A stretch of 64,000 nucleotides of DNA. Source: Compostimonas suwonensis (GTDB lineage Bacteria > Actinomycetota > Actinomycetes > Actinomycetales > Microbacteriaceae). The notes beneath the pieces are model-generated. The model made no database searches and had not been told where the DNA came from. It saw only the letters and a program-made list of their open reading frames with translations. Position numbers and translations under genes: made by a program. Shown piece after piece: positions 53,746 to 62,972 of the stretch (its first letter is position 1; the number at the start of each line of letters is the position of its first letter). The DNA lies in contig NZ_PGFB01000001.1 of the NCBI RefSeq assembly GCF_002797855.1, positions 186,001 to 250,000 on the forward strand, written 5' to 3'.

Positions 53746-56655
53746 GTGGCGTTGAGCACAGTCGCTCGCACCCCCTGGGCGAAATCGAGCGAGGATGAGA
53801 CATCCTGGCTCCCTCTGCACGTGCACATGGCGGACTCAGCGGCGGTCGCCGACATCCTGTGGGACGAGTGGATCCCACGTAGCGTACGAGAACTCCTCTC
53901 GCGCGATCTCAACGACGATCTCGAATTCACCCGCCGGGTTTTCGTTTTCCTCGCCGCGCAGCATGACTGTGGCAAGTGCACACCCGCGTTCGCAGTGCAG
54001 GTGGAATCCCTCACAGGCAGGATGCGAGATGCAGGGCTTCGATTCAGGATCGGGGCGAACTCCACTGAACGCAGCCGACTGCCTCACTCGGCTGCGAGCT
54101 TCCACCTGCTCACTCACTGGCTCACGGAGAACCAGCATTGGTCGAAGCCGGTCGCACAGAGTTACGCGGCCGTAGTGGGCAGTCATCACGGTGTCACACC
54201 AACATCCGAACAGGCGCGCGTGGTCGGTCAATTACCCGAGCTGGTCGGAGAAGGCGAACTCTGGAAGAACACGCAGCACGAGTTGATCGACTACGCAGCC
54301 CGACTCGCTCTCCACGATGGCGATCTGGGCGCCATGGCCAACAGGCCGCTTTCGCCCCGCTCTCAAGTTCTCCTTACAGGGCTCGTCATCGTAGCCGACT
54401 GGATCGCAAGCGACGAGACACGCTTCTCCTACGATTTCACAGGGCTGAACTCGACTGAGCGAGCGCGTCGAGCCCTTGGCGATCTCAGGCTGACCCCTCC
54501 ATGGCAGCCAGGAGAAACACGCGATGACGTCGAAGGGACTTTCCGCGAACGATTCGGCCTCGGGAACAAAGCGACTCTCCGGCCAGTGCAGAGGGCAGCA
54601 TCCGAACTCGCACGCACACTGCCTCACCCGGGTCTCATGATCATCGAAAGCGAAATGGGCAGCGGCAAGACCGAGGCTGCCCTTCTCGCCACCGAGATCC
54701 TGGCGACCCGTTTCGGGCAGGGCGGATGCTTCGTCGCTCTGCCCACCATGGCGACGAGCGACGCGATGTTCTCCCGAGTGCGTCGTTGGGTCGAACATCT
54801 GCCCGTCGATCCGGACGCCATCGATGTGCGGAGGAGCATGTATCTCGCTCACGGGAAGGCCTCCCTAAACGAGGAGACGCTGGACCTGCTCGCAAACTTC
54901 CGAGCGGTCGGAGACCACCAGGGCAAGGGGGAATCTGCCGAGGAATGGCTGATCATCCACGAGTGGCTGAACGGCCGCAAGAAGGGGCCTCTCGCGAACT
55001 TCGTGGTCGGCACGATCGATCAGGTGCTCTTCGCCGGCCTCAAAAGCAGACACCTCATGCTGCGACACCTCGCACTCGCGAACAAAGTGGTCGTCATCGA
55101 CGAGGTCCACTCCTACGACGCCTATATGAACGTCTATCTCGAACGGGTTCTCGAGTGGCTCGGGCACTACGAAGTACCCGTCATCATGCTCTCAGCGACG
55201 TTGCCGACGGGAGTGCGGAAAAAGCTCCTGCGCGCATACGCGGGTGAGCGTCGGCCTTCCGCCCACCCGAAACCTGACAACGAGACATCGGAGGAGAAGG
55301 CCGAACGAAAGCAACGCCTCCGCGCAGCGTTCAAGGCCGGCGTCGTGGAGGAAACAGATCCTTTCGCTGCTCTCGACGACATTCGAAGTTACCCTCTCAT
55401 CACCGCTGTCTCCGACGGAGAGCTGTTCATCACCCCTGTCGAAGCCCCCGGCGAGAGCCGCCAGGTCGAGCTCATCCGTGCAGCGGATGACGATGAAACC
55501 CTTCTTCGCATCCTCGATGAGTCGCTCGCCGATGGGGGCTGCGCGGTCATTGTGCGGAACACCGTCGCACGGGCACAGGACACCATGCGGCTGGTGAAGG
55601 AGCATCTGGGCTCCGATACCATCGTCAAACTCGCTCATTCGCGTTTTGCCGCGAACGATCGCGTGGAGATAGACACCTGGCTGCGAACCACCTTCGGGTC
55701 TCCGGACAGCCCCGGACGACCGCCGAAAGCGATAGTCGTGGGCACCCAGGTTCTCGAACAATCCCTCGATATCGACTTCGACGTCATGGTTACAGACCTC
55801 GCCCCCACCGACCTCCTGCTCCAACGCATTGGGCGGCTCCATCGCCATGAACGCGGTGGCCGACCATCGGCGGTGGCCGAAGCCCGGTGCCACATCGTCG
55901 GAGTGGAGGACTGGTCGACGACCCCACCGACGATCGGTTCCAGTACAAGCACCATCTATAGCGACTACCCGCTCCTGCGCACTCTCATGGCCCTGGATTC
56001 GATAGTGGGATCGAACCGCTTGAGTCTCCCCCGCGACATCCCTGCCCTGGTTCGCGCTACATACGACGTAGTCCGGGATGCTCCACCGGGGTGGGACGAA
56101 CCGTTGGAGATCGCACGGAGAACATGGGACGCGGAGATCGAAAGCAAACATCTCCGAGCTCAGACCTTCCTCCTCGGCTCACCGGGTAGGGATGGCTCAT
56201 CGCTCGTGGGGTGGATCGATCGAGGTGTCGGAGAAGTCGATGGCGATTCCCCCGAAGGCCAGGCACAAGTACGGGACACCGAGGACACGCTCGAGGTTCT
56301 GCTCGTGCAACGGGTGGGTTCCGATATCCGCACTCTTCCGACCCTCGCGCATGGCGGCGGTCTTGTCATCAAGACGATGTGGCCGCCGGATGACTCTCGA
56401 GTCGAGCGCACCGTAGCCAATTCGAGCGTCAGGCTGCCTCCGTCGCTAACTGCGCCCTGGCGCTTCAATCGGGTGCTCGGCGCCCTGGAAGAGAACGCCT
56501 TCGAGGGATGGCAGAAATCGTATTGGCTACGCGGTCAATTGGCACTCGTGCTCGACGAGAACATGCACGCCGAGCTCGCGGGCGCCGACGTGAGATACGA
56601 CAAGGAGTTGGGGTTGATCGTGACCATCATCAAGAAAGGTGACAGCAATGGATGA
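53746..56655 (+). CDS. cas3: Cas3 nuclease-helicase, type I-E
   Basis: A 969-residue effector recruited by Cascade to unwind and cut target DNA. The N-terminal HD nuclease has HDCGKCTPAF and SHHGV (metal ligands). The SF2 helicase has Walker A SEMGSGKTEAAL (about 304-315), LPTMATSD, DEVHSYD (the DExH box), LSATLP and QRIGRLHRHERGG (motif VI). The GTG at 53746 is chosen (GGGGGGT upstream); longer in-frame starts read through the low-coding gap. The stop overlaps the cas8e start region by 8 nt. Confidence 0.93.
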   Translation: MALSTVARTPWAKSSEDETSWLPLHVHMADSAAVADILWDEWIPRSVRELLSRDLNDDLEFTRRVFVFLAAQHDCGKCTPAFAVQVESLTGRMRDAGLRFRIGANSTERSRLPHSAASFHLLTHWLTENQHWSKPVAQSYAAVVGSHHGVTPTSEQARVVGQLPELVGEGELWKNTQHELIDYAARLALHDGDLGAMANRPLSPRSQVLLTGLVIVADWIASDETRFSYDFTGLNSTERARRALGDLRLTPPWQPGETRDDVEGTFRERFGLGNKATLRPVQRAASELARTLPHPGLMIIESEMGSGKTEAALLATEILATRFGQGGCFVALPTMATSDAMFSRVRRWVEHLPVDPDAIDVRRSMYLAHGKASLNEETLDLLANFRAVGDHQGKGESAEEWLIIHEWLNGRKKGPLANFVVGTIDQVLFAGLKSRHLMLRHLALANKVVVIDEVHSYDAYMNVYLERVLEWLGHYEVPVIMLSATLPTGVRKKLLRAYAGERRPSAHPKPDNETSEEKAERKQRLRAAFKAGVVEETDPFAALDDIRSYPLITAVSDGELFITPVEAPGESRQVELIRAADDDETLLRILDESLADGGCAVIVRNTVARAQDTMRLVKEHLGSDTIVKLAHSRFAANDRVEIDTWLRTTFGSPDSPGRPPKAIVVGTQVLEQSLDIDFDVMVTDLAPTDLLLQRIGRLHRHERGGRPSAVAEARCHIVGVEDWSTTPPTIGSSTSTIYSDYPLLRTLMALDSIVGSNRLSLPRDIPALVRATYDVVRDAPPGWDEPLEIARRTWDAEIESKHLRAQTFLLGSPGRDGSSLVGWIDRGVGEVDGDSPEGQAQVRDTEDTLEVLLVQRVGSDIRTLPTLAHGGGLVIKTMWPPDDSRVERTVANSSVRLPPSLTAPWRFNRVLGALEENAFEGWQKSYWLRGQLALVLDENMHAELAGADVRYDKELGLIVTIIKKGDSNG

Positions 56656-58327
56656 CGAACGACCATCCTTTTCGCTCATCGACGATCCGTGGATCCTCGC
56701 GGAGTTTCGCGACAGCCACGTCGAGGAAGTCTCGATCGCACGACTCTTCCGTGAGGCCGGTGACCTTCGGGGGATCGTCGGCGAGGTTCCCACGCAGACC
56801 TTCGCGATCACCCGGTTGCTCATCGCGATTCTGCACGGTTCTCTCCGACCCCTTGATGACGACCCCGTCGAGGAATGGCGTGAGCTCTGGAACTCGGAGG
56901 GCTCGCTCCTCGACATCGTCACGTTGTCGAAATATCTCGACGAAGTACACGACCGTTTCGAGCTGTTCCATGGCGCCGAACCGTTCTACCAGGTGGCCTC
57001 GCTCATGACGACGAGCGGCGACGTCTCGTCCCTCGACAAACTCATCGCAGACGTGCCCAACGGCGCTCCCTTCTTCACGACACGACTGAAACGCGGCACG
57101 GCCTCCATCTCCTACGCGGAAGCCGCCCGCTGGCTCATTCACTGTCAGGCTTTCGACCCCTCCGGAATCAAGTCGGGAGCAGTCGACGACCCGCGGGTCA
57201 AAGGAGGAAAAGGCTACCCGATCGGCGCCGCCTGGGCGGGCTCGCTCGGAGGAATCGTTCTGGAGGGGCGAAATCTCCGCGAGACTCTGCTGCTCAACCT
57301 CGTCCTCGGCGACGGCGACGGCCAGCCCTTCGCGACCGACGACTGGCCCACCTGGGAACGAGAGCAGCTCACGGCCCGGGAGGAGGTCGCGGGAGGCCGG
57401 CAGCCCCGTGGGCCCGTCGACCTGCTCACGTGGCAGAGCCGGCGCATCCGTCTCGTCCCATCCGGCGGTGCCGTCACGGGAGTCATCATTGCCAACGGCG
57501 ACCCGCTCAAACCGCAAACCGCACCCAACGTGCACAATCTCGAGACGATGACGGCGTGGCGTCGCAGTGAGACCCAGGAGAAAGCCCTCCGTCAGCCGCG
57601 GGTATACATGCCGAACGAGCACAGACCCGAGCGAGCGCTCTGGCGAGGTCTCGGCGGGATACTTCCGCAGAGCATCAGAGAAGAACAGTACAAGGAAGGA
57701 TCTCGATTCCTCCCGCCACCATCGCTCGAATGGTTCCGCAAGCTCCAAGACACGGGAGTTCTGAGCGAGGACTTCACGATCCGAACCCATGCCATCGGCA
57801 TGGAGTACGGCAGTCAAAGCGCAACCGTCGCCGAGATCATCGACGACGTCGTGAGTTTCGACAGTGTTTTGATTTCGGAACGCGGCGCTTCTCTCACAAC
57901 TCGCGCCCTCCTCGCCATCGAGCAGACCGACAAGGCGGTCTTCCATCTCGGCATCCTGGCTCGCAACCTCGCGATCGCGGCTGGCGGCCCACCGGACGGA
58001 CCCGGCGATCGCATTCGCGAGGAGGCCTACTTCCTCCTGGACACCCCGTTCCGACAGTGGCTGCGGGAACTCGATGCTTCCTCCGACCCCCGAAGTGCGG
58101 GGATCGCGTGGAACGCTCAAGCGGGCGCCATCCTCCGCCGAATCGCACGCGAGGCCGTGGATGCCGCAGGCAATGCCGCATGGGTCGGACGCACGAACCC
58201 CCGCACCGACCGGCACGTTAGCTCTCCGGAGGCCTTCTCGTTCTACCTGAGCGAACTCCGGAAGGTTCTTCCCGACGGCGATGACGTCGAACCCGACCCG
58301 AAAACACTCTTGGAGGTGGCGCAATGA
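56648..58327 (+). CDS. cas8e: Cascade large subunit Cas8e (Cse1/CasA)
   Basis: A 559-residue large subunit of the type I-E surveillance complex, which reads the PAM and recruits Cas3. Family features: FSLIDDPWILAEF at the start, VSIARLFREAGDLRGIVGEVPTQTFAITRLLIAILH, PFFTTRLKRGTASISYAEAARWLIHCQAFD, and the helical bundle at the C-terminus. ATG 56648 has AAAGG 9 nt upstream and overlaps the cas3 stop. Length is typical (about 500-560). Confidence 0.93.
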   Translation: MDDERPSFSLIDDPWILAEFRDSHVEEVSIARLFREAGDLRGIVGEVPTQTFAITRLLIAILHGSLRPLDDDPVEEWRELWNSEGSLLDIVTLSKYLDEVHDRFELFHGAEPFYQVASLMTTSGDVSSLDKLIADVPNGAPFFTTRLKRGTASISYAEAARWLIHCQAFDPSGIKSGAVDDPRVKGGKGYPIGAAWAGSLGGIVLEGRNLRETLLLNLVLGDGDGQPFATDDWPTWEREQLTAREEVAGGRQPRGPVDLLTWQSRRIRLVPSGGAVTGVIIANGDPLKPQTAPNVHNLETMTAWRRSETQEKALRQPRVYMPNEHRPERALWRGLGGILPQSIREEQYKEGSRFLPPPSLEWFRKLQDTGVLSEDFTIRTHAIGMEYGSQSATVAEIIDDVVSFDSVLISERGASLTTRALLAIEQTDKAVFHLGILARNLAIAAGGPPDGPGDRIREEAYFLLDTPFRQWLRELDASSDPRSAGIAWNAQAGAILRRIAREAVDAAGNAAWVGRTNPRTDRHVSSPEAFSFYLSELRKVLPDGDDVEPDPKTLLEVAQ

Positions 58328-59025
58328 CGATCGAAACGCCCGGCAATGCCGAGGAAGATCTCGACGATGAAAGGCTCAGGCGCCGATATGGGCATTACGC
58401 GCCGCTCTACTCTTTCATCGACGCTCGTGTTCGCAAACTGCAATCCGGCTACCTGCGCAAGGACTCCGGCGATGTGGCCTCCCTTGCCAAGCTCCGACGG
58501 GTAGCCGGGGCCGACCCGGGCTCCGAGCCCGCCGTATGGGAAGTCATGAAAGGGATGCCAGCGAGCCTCATCGGTTCGGGGGACGCGCCGTCGAAGTCGG
58601 AGACCGCAGCTCATCACGCACTCACTCTCTATGCACTGCACCAGCAGTCGAAGGGGGGTGCGATGCATCGCCGAGGGCGGGGCATCGGGCTCGCGGCACG
58701 CCGTCTGGGCCGGGAACGCGCAGTGAGCGAGGAGGCGACCCGCCGCCGATTCCAAGCTCTGGGAACGGCTTCCAGCCTCGCCGAGGCTGTGCATCATGCG
58801 CGTGGCCTCATCTCACAGTTCCGCGCAGCGGATGTCCCGCTCGATTATGCGGCCTTCGCCGTCGATCTCGCAAGATGGCAGGATCCCCTGCTGATCAAGG
58901 CGGTACGCCTCGCCTGGGGTCGCGACTATTACCGAGCATTTGCAATAGATGACGAGACCGACTCGGCAGCGTCCGGCATCGACGACGACAGTTCAGACGA
59001 CAAATCACTGGGAGAAGAACAATGA
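58324..59025 (+). CDS. cse2: Cascade small subunit Cse2 (CasB)
   Basis: A 233-residue small subunit; two copies normally line the belly of Cascade and stabilise the R-loop. Recognised by HHALTLYALHQQSKGGAMHRRGRGIGLAARRL and VDLARWQDPLLIKAVRLAWGRDYYRAF. It overlaps the cas8e stop and the cas7e start by 4 nt each (ATGA). The last 20 residues are acidic and probably disordered. Confidence 0.92.
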   Translation: MTIETPGNAEEDLDDERLRRRYGHYAPLYSFIDARVRKLQSGYLRKDSGDVASLAKLRRVAGADPGSEPAVWEVMKGMPASLIGSGDAPSKSETAAHHALTLYALHQQSKGGAMHRRGRGIGLAARRLGRERAVSEEATRRRFQALGTASSLAEAVHHARGLISQFRAADVPLDYAAFAVDLARWQDPLLIKAVRLAWGRDYYRAFAIDDETDSAASGIDDDSSDDKSLGEEQ

Positions 59026-60149
59026 GTAAAACGATCATCGATATCCACGTCCTCCAAACCGTGCCGCCGAGCAACATCAACCGTGACGACACCGGGAGCC
59101 CCAAACAGGCGCAATATGGTGGAGTGGCGAGATCGCGTGTCTCCAGTCAGGCGTGGAAGCGCGCGACGAGGAAGGCCTTCGAAGAGACCCTCGACCCAGC
59201 CGAGCTGGGTGTTCGCACGAAGAGAATCGTGGAACTGATCGCTGGGAAGATCACACGACAGCGCGTAGATCTGGCTGACGACTCCTTGACCATCGCCGAG
59301 AAAGCGCTCAAGAAGGGTGGCTTCGTGGTCGAGAAGCCCAGACCGGCGAAAGGCTCGACAACCGAGCCCGTGGCCGAGAGCAAGTTCCTTCTGTTCCTCA
59401 GCGACCAGCAGATCTCGAACATCGCCTCTCTCGCAATCGAGGGAAACGATGGAGGCGAGTTCGACGGTTCGGCGATCAAAAAAGCCGCCGACCAGGCCCA
59501 CAGCGTAGACCTCGCTCTTTTCGGGCGGATGGTCGCCGACGCCGTCGACCTCAACGTGGACGCCGCGGCCCAGGTCGCTCATGCGATCAGCGTGCATGCC
59601 GTCGAGAACGAGTTCGACTACTTCACAGCCGTCGACGACAAGAAGCCGGATGATGCATCCGGCGCCGGGATGATCGGCACCGTCGAGTTCAACTCGTCGA
59701 CGCTGTACCGCTATGCGACGGTGAACGTGAACGGACTTCTCTCAAACCTCGGAAGCGTCGATGCGACATCCAGGGCGGTCGGCGCATTCGTTCACGCCTT
59801 CATTACGAGCATGCCCACCGGTAAGCAGAACACCTTCGCGAACCGCACCCTCCCGGAGGGCGTTGTGGTCGTCGTGAGGGACTCGCAGTCGGTGAACCTC
59901 GTCGGCGCATTCGAGGACGCAGTCGCTGCCGGCGAAGGCGAATCGCGAGTGCAGATCGCAAGCGAAAAGCTTGCCGACTACGCCACCGAGATCGAACGCA
60001 ACTACGGGGTCGGCTCCGTGGCGAGCTACGTGCTGCAGGTCGGTCCGTACACGCGAGGTCTCATCGCCCTGGGAACGCCGACTTCCCTTTCCGACATGGT
60101 CACCGCACTCGAGTCGCTGACCTCGGAGCGCCTTCAGGAACCCGCATGA
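59022..60149 (+). CDS. cas7e: Cascade backbone subunit Cas7e (Cse4/CasC)
   Basis: A 375-residue RAMP-fold protein; six copies usually coat the crRNA. Typical start: IIDIHVLQTVPPSNINRDDTGSPKQAQYGGVARSRVSSQAWKRATRKAF, and later FAHAFITSMPTGKQNTFANRT-type segment (here AFVHAFITSMPTGKQNTFANR). ATGA overlaps on both sides. Confidence 0.94.
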   Translation: MSKTIIDIHVLQTVPPSNINRDDTGSPKQAQYGGVARSRVSSQAWKRATRKAFEETLDPAELGVRTKRIVELIAGKITRQRVDLADDSLTIAEKALKKGGFVVEKPRPAKGSTTEPVAESKFLLFLSDQQISNIASLAIEGNDGGEFDGSAIKKAADQAHSVDLALFGRMVADAVDLNVDAAAQVAHAISVHAVENEFDYFTAVDDKKPDDASGAGMIGTVEFNSSTLYRYATVNVNGLLSNLGSVDATSRAVGAFVHAFITSMPTGKQNTFANRTLPEGVVVVVRDSQSVNLVGAFEDAVAAGEGESRVQIASEKLADYATEIERNYGVGSVASYVLQVGPYTRGLIALGTPTSLSDMVTALESLTSERLQEPA

Positions 60150-60895
60150 CGGTGCTTCTCATCAGGCTCGCCGCGCCTCTCCAATCATGGGGTGATTCGA
60201 GCAGATTCGTACAACGGACGACTCGACGCGAACCGACCAAAAGCGGGATCATCGGGTTGATCGCGGCAGCTCAAGGCCGCCGCCGCACGGACGAGATCGA
60301 AGATCTGGTACAGCTCAGCTATGGGGTGCGCACCGAACAGCCGGGTGAGCTCTTACGAGACTTCCAGACCGCTCAGCGCTGGCAGTCACCGAAGCGCGAC
60401 GGCAGTGTGGACTCGATGCCGTTGTCGTATCGCTACTATCTCTCCGACGCTGTGTTCCTCGTGGGGCTCCACGCCGACGCGTCCCTCTTGGAAGGGATCG
60501 AGGACGCGCTCCGAAACCCGGTGTTCCCCCTCTACCTCGGGCGACGCTCCTGCCCCCCGGATGGCATACTGCCGATCGGTCGGCGCGAGGGAACCCTCGT
60601 CGAAGCGATGCGGAAAGAACGAACCTGGCACGCCTCAGCACATGTCAAACGAAAGGAGCGGAACCGCAGGGTGCTTCTCCCGTTTGCCCGGGATGTCGTT
60701 GATGAGAATGAGCGTGGGGAGACCGTGCGCGATATTCCGTTGAGCTTCGATCCCGAACGCAGAGAATACGGCTGGCGCACGGTCGTGACAGGAGAACGTA
60801 TCGAGGTCGACAATCCGGACGGAACGGTGGAACCTACGGCGCATGACGGTAAGGCTGGCGGACATGACGCGTTCGATCTGGCGAAGGAGTTCTAG
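60146..60895 (+). CDS. cas5e: Cascade subunit Cas5e (CasD)
   Basis: A 249-residue RAMP-fold subunit that binds the 5' handle of the crRNA. Hallmarks: LLIRLAAPLQSWGDSSRF at the start, RREPTKSGIIGLIAAAQGR, and YLSDAVFLVGL, PVFPLYLGRRSCPP. The next gene begins directly after its stop. Confidence 0.94.
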   Translation: MTVLLIRLAAPLQSWGDSSRFVQRTTRREPTKSGIIGLIAAAQGRRRTDEIEDLVQLSYGVRTEQPGELLRDFQTAQRWQSPKRDGSVDSMPLSYRYYLSDAVFLVGLHADASLLEGIEDALRNPVFPLYLGRRSCPPDGILPIGRREGTLVEAMRKERTWHASAHVKRKERNRRVLLPFARDVVDENERGETVRDIPLSFDPERREYGWRTVVTGERIEVDNPDGTVEPTAHDGKAGGHDAFDLAKEF

Positions 60896-61549
60896 ATGTT
60901 CTTGACGCGGATGTTCCTCAACCCCGCCAGACGAGGCACTAGGCTGCTCGTCTCGTCACCGCAAGCGATGCATGCGGCCGTGCTCGCCGGGTTCGCTCCC
61001 GACACGGCGGACAGCACGGCAAGCGGACGAACCCTCTGGCGACTCGACCACGAAGCGCATCAGCTGATGCTTCTCGTGGCCAGCCCGACCGCGCCCGATT
61101 TCACTCACCTCATCGAACAAGCCGGGTGGCCGACATCCAGCACCTGGGACACCATCGACTATACGGGCTTCCTCTCCCAGATCACGCGAGGACAGCACTA
61201 TGCCTTCCGGATCTTCGCGAATCCAGTGCGTACTCCGCGTGACCCCGAGCTGGAAGGCAAGATCGTCGGCCACGTCACTGCCCGGCAGCAAGCGAGCTGG
61301 CTGATCGATCGGACGACCGCGAATGGCTTCCAGGTGATGAGTAACGACGACGGCGAACCGCAACTGCTCGTCAGCAATCGAGAGAAGAAGAGCTTTCGCC
61401 GTGGCTCCGCCACCGTGACCCTGGCAACGGCGCAGTTCGACGGCAGGCTCGAGGTGACAGATGTCGATGCGCTCAGGAGGGCGTTGACATTCGGCATCGG
61501 ACGCGCGAAAGGCTACGGCTGCGGACTTCTCACCCTGGCTCGGCTGTGA
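60896..61549 (+). CDS. cas6e: CRISPR RNA endonuclease Cas6e (Cse3/CasE)
   Basis: A 217-residue processing nuclease that cuts inside each repeat hairpin. Features: FLTRMFLNPARRGTRLL, AMHAAVLAGF with the probable catalytic His, and the C-terminal Gly-rich loop FGIGRAKGYGCGLLTL. It presumably handles both arrays, whose repeat hairpins share the CCCCGC/GCGGGG stem but differ in the loop. Confidence 0.94.
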   Translation: MFLTRMFLNPARRGTRLLVSSPQAMHAAVLAGFAPDTADSTASGRTLWRLDHEAHQLMLLVASPTAPDFTHLIEQAGWPTSSTWDTIDYTGFLSQITRGQHYAFRIFANPVRTPRDPELEGKIVGHVTARQQASWLIDRTTANGFQVMSNDDGEPQLLVSNREKKSFRRGSATVTLATAQFDGRLEVTDVDALRRALTFGIGRAKGYGCGLLTLARL

Positions 61550-61550
61550 C

Positions 61551-62519
61551 ATGGCGAAACGTCCGGGTACGCCACCGCCAGAGCTGCCGGAGCTCGTACG
61601 CGCCGACGAGCGGATCTCCTTCATCTATGTCGAACGCGCCGTAGTCCACCGCGACCAGAACGCGATCACCGCAACGGATGAACGTGGCACCGTGCACATC
61701 CCCGCCGCATCCTTGGGCGCGCTCCTCCTGGGGCCGGGAACCCGGGTGACTCATCAGGCCATGCTGCTGCTCGCGGAAAGCGGTTCGACAGCAGTGTGGG
61801 TGGGCGAACGAGGTGTCCGGTACTACGCCCACGGCAGAACTCTCGCACGCTCGACGAGACTGCTCGAAGCCCAGGCCCGAGCATTCGCCAACCAGTCATC
61901 GCGGTTGCGGGTCGCACGCGAGATGTACGGCATGAGATTTCCGGGCGAGGATGTCGGCGAGCTCACGATGCAGCAACTTCGGGGGCGTGAAGGTGCTCGA
62001 GTGCGCCGGATCTATCGCGAAGAATCGAAACGGACCGGTGTTCCCTGGACGAAACGGGACTACGACCGCGAAGATTTCGAGAACTCCGACCTCATCAACA
62101 TGGCCCTGTCCTCGGCGCACACCTGCCTCTACGGAATTATGCACGCAGTGATCGTCGCAATTGGATGCTCACCGGGTCTCGGCTTTGTGCACACCGGACA
62201 CGAGCGATCCTTCGTCTACGACATCGCCGACCTCTACAAGGCCGAGCTCACGATCCCGATTGCTTTCGACGTTGCGGCGACGAACCCTGTCGACGTGGAA
62301 TCGGACACCCGCCACGCGGTGAGGGATGCGGTATACGACGGTTCGGTGCTGACACGGTGCGCCCGCGACATCCGCAAGCTCCTCCTCCCCGACGATGACG
62401 GTGAAGGGCTCGAGATCTACAACATCAACGTCGTCAAGCTCTGGGACCGCGGGGATCGCGTCGTATCGGGAGGGACGTCGTACGCCGAACTCGAGACGAT
62501 AGGAGACGGCGAATGGTAG
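61551..62519 (+). CDS. cas1: CRISPR adaptation integrase Cas1
   Basis: A 322-residue integrase that inserts new spacers with Cas2. Catalytic residues can be placed in LRGREGARVR (Glu), FVHTGHERSFVYDIADLYKAE (His and Asp), and the helical lobe has DLINMALSSAHTCLYG. ATG 61551 is one base after the cas6e stop. Confidence 0.95.
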   Translation: MAKRPGTPPPELPELVRADERISFIYVERAVVHRDQNAITATDERGTVHIPAASLGALLLGPGTRVTHQAMLLLAESGSTAVWVGERGVRYYAHGRTLARSTRLLEAQARAFANQSSRLRVAREMYGMRFPGEDVGELTMQQLRGREGARVRRIYREESKRTGVPWTKRDYDREDFENSDLINMALSSAHTCLYGIMHAVIVAIGCSPGLGFVHTGHERSFVYDIADLYKAELTIPIAFDVAATNPVDVESDTRHAVRDAVYDGSVLTRCARDIRKLLLPDDDGEGLEIYNINVVKLWDRGDRVVSGGTSYAELETIGDGEW

Positions 62520-62872
62520 TTCTCGTTCTCACAGCATGCCCGTCCGGCCTTCGTGGTCATCTCACACGATGGCTACTGGAGATCAGCTCAGGCGTTTTCG
62601 TCGGCCATGTAAGCGCACGTGTACGAGACCTCATGTGGGAACGGGTCGTCGAGTTGGCCAAAGACGGTCGCGCGATCATGATCTACTCCGCGAGAAACGA
62701 GCAGAAACTCGCCTTCAAAGTGCATCGACACGATTGGAAGCCCGTCGACTTCGACGGCATCCAGCTCATGCTTCGACCCAGCGAAGACCAAACCGAGAAG
62801 ACTCCCCCGCTTCGACCCGGCTGGAGCAACGCGAGCAAATATCGAATGGCAGCCCGGCGCCGAAAGTCTTGA
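62513..62872 (+). CDS. cas2: CRISPR adaptation protein Cas2 (type I-E)
   Basis: A 119-residue Cas2e: MVVLVLTACPSGLRGHLTRWLLEISSGVFVG, VGHVSARVRDLMWERV, and IMIYSARNEQKLAFKVH. Its C-terminal tail beyond residue about 90 is longer than in E. coli Cas2 (94 aa) and basic. It overlaps cas1 by 7 nt. About 100 bp without a gene separate it from array 2. Confidence 0.94.
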   Translation: MVVLVLTACPSGLRGHLTRWLLEISSGVFVGHVSARVRDLMWERVVELAKDGRAIMIYSARNEQKLAFKVHRHDWKPVDFDGIQLMLRPSEDQTEKTPPLRPGWSNASKYRMAARRRKS

Positions 62873-62972
62873 GCGTGACGCTCGGATGAATCAGACCCTG
62901 GCCATGAGGAGGCTCGACGAGCTCGGCTCAATCTCTCCCGTCGACCACACCACACCGTTGAGAGTTGCAGTT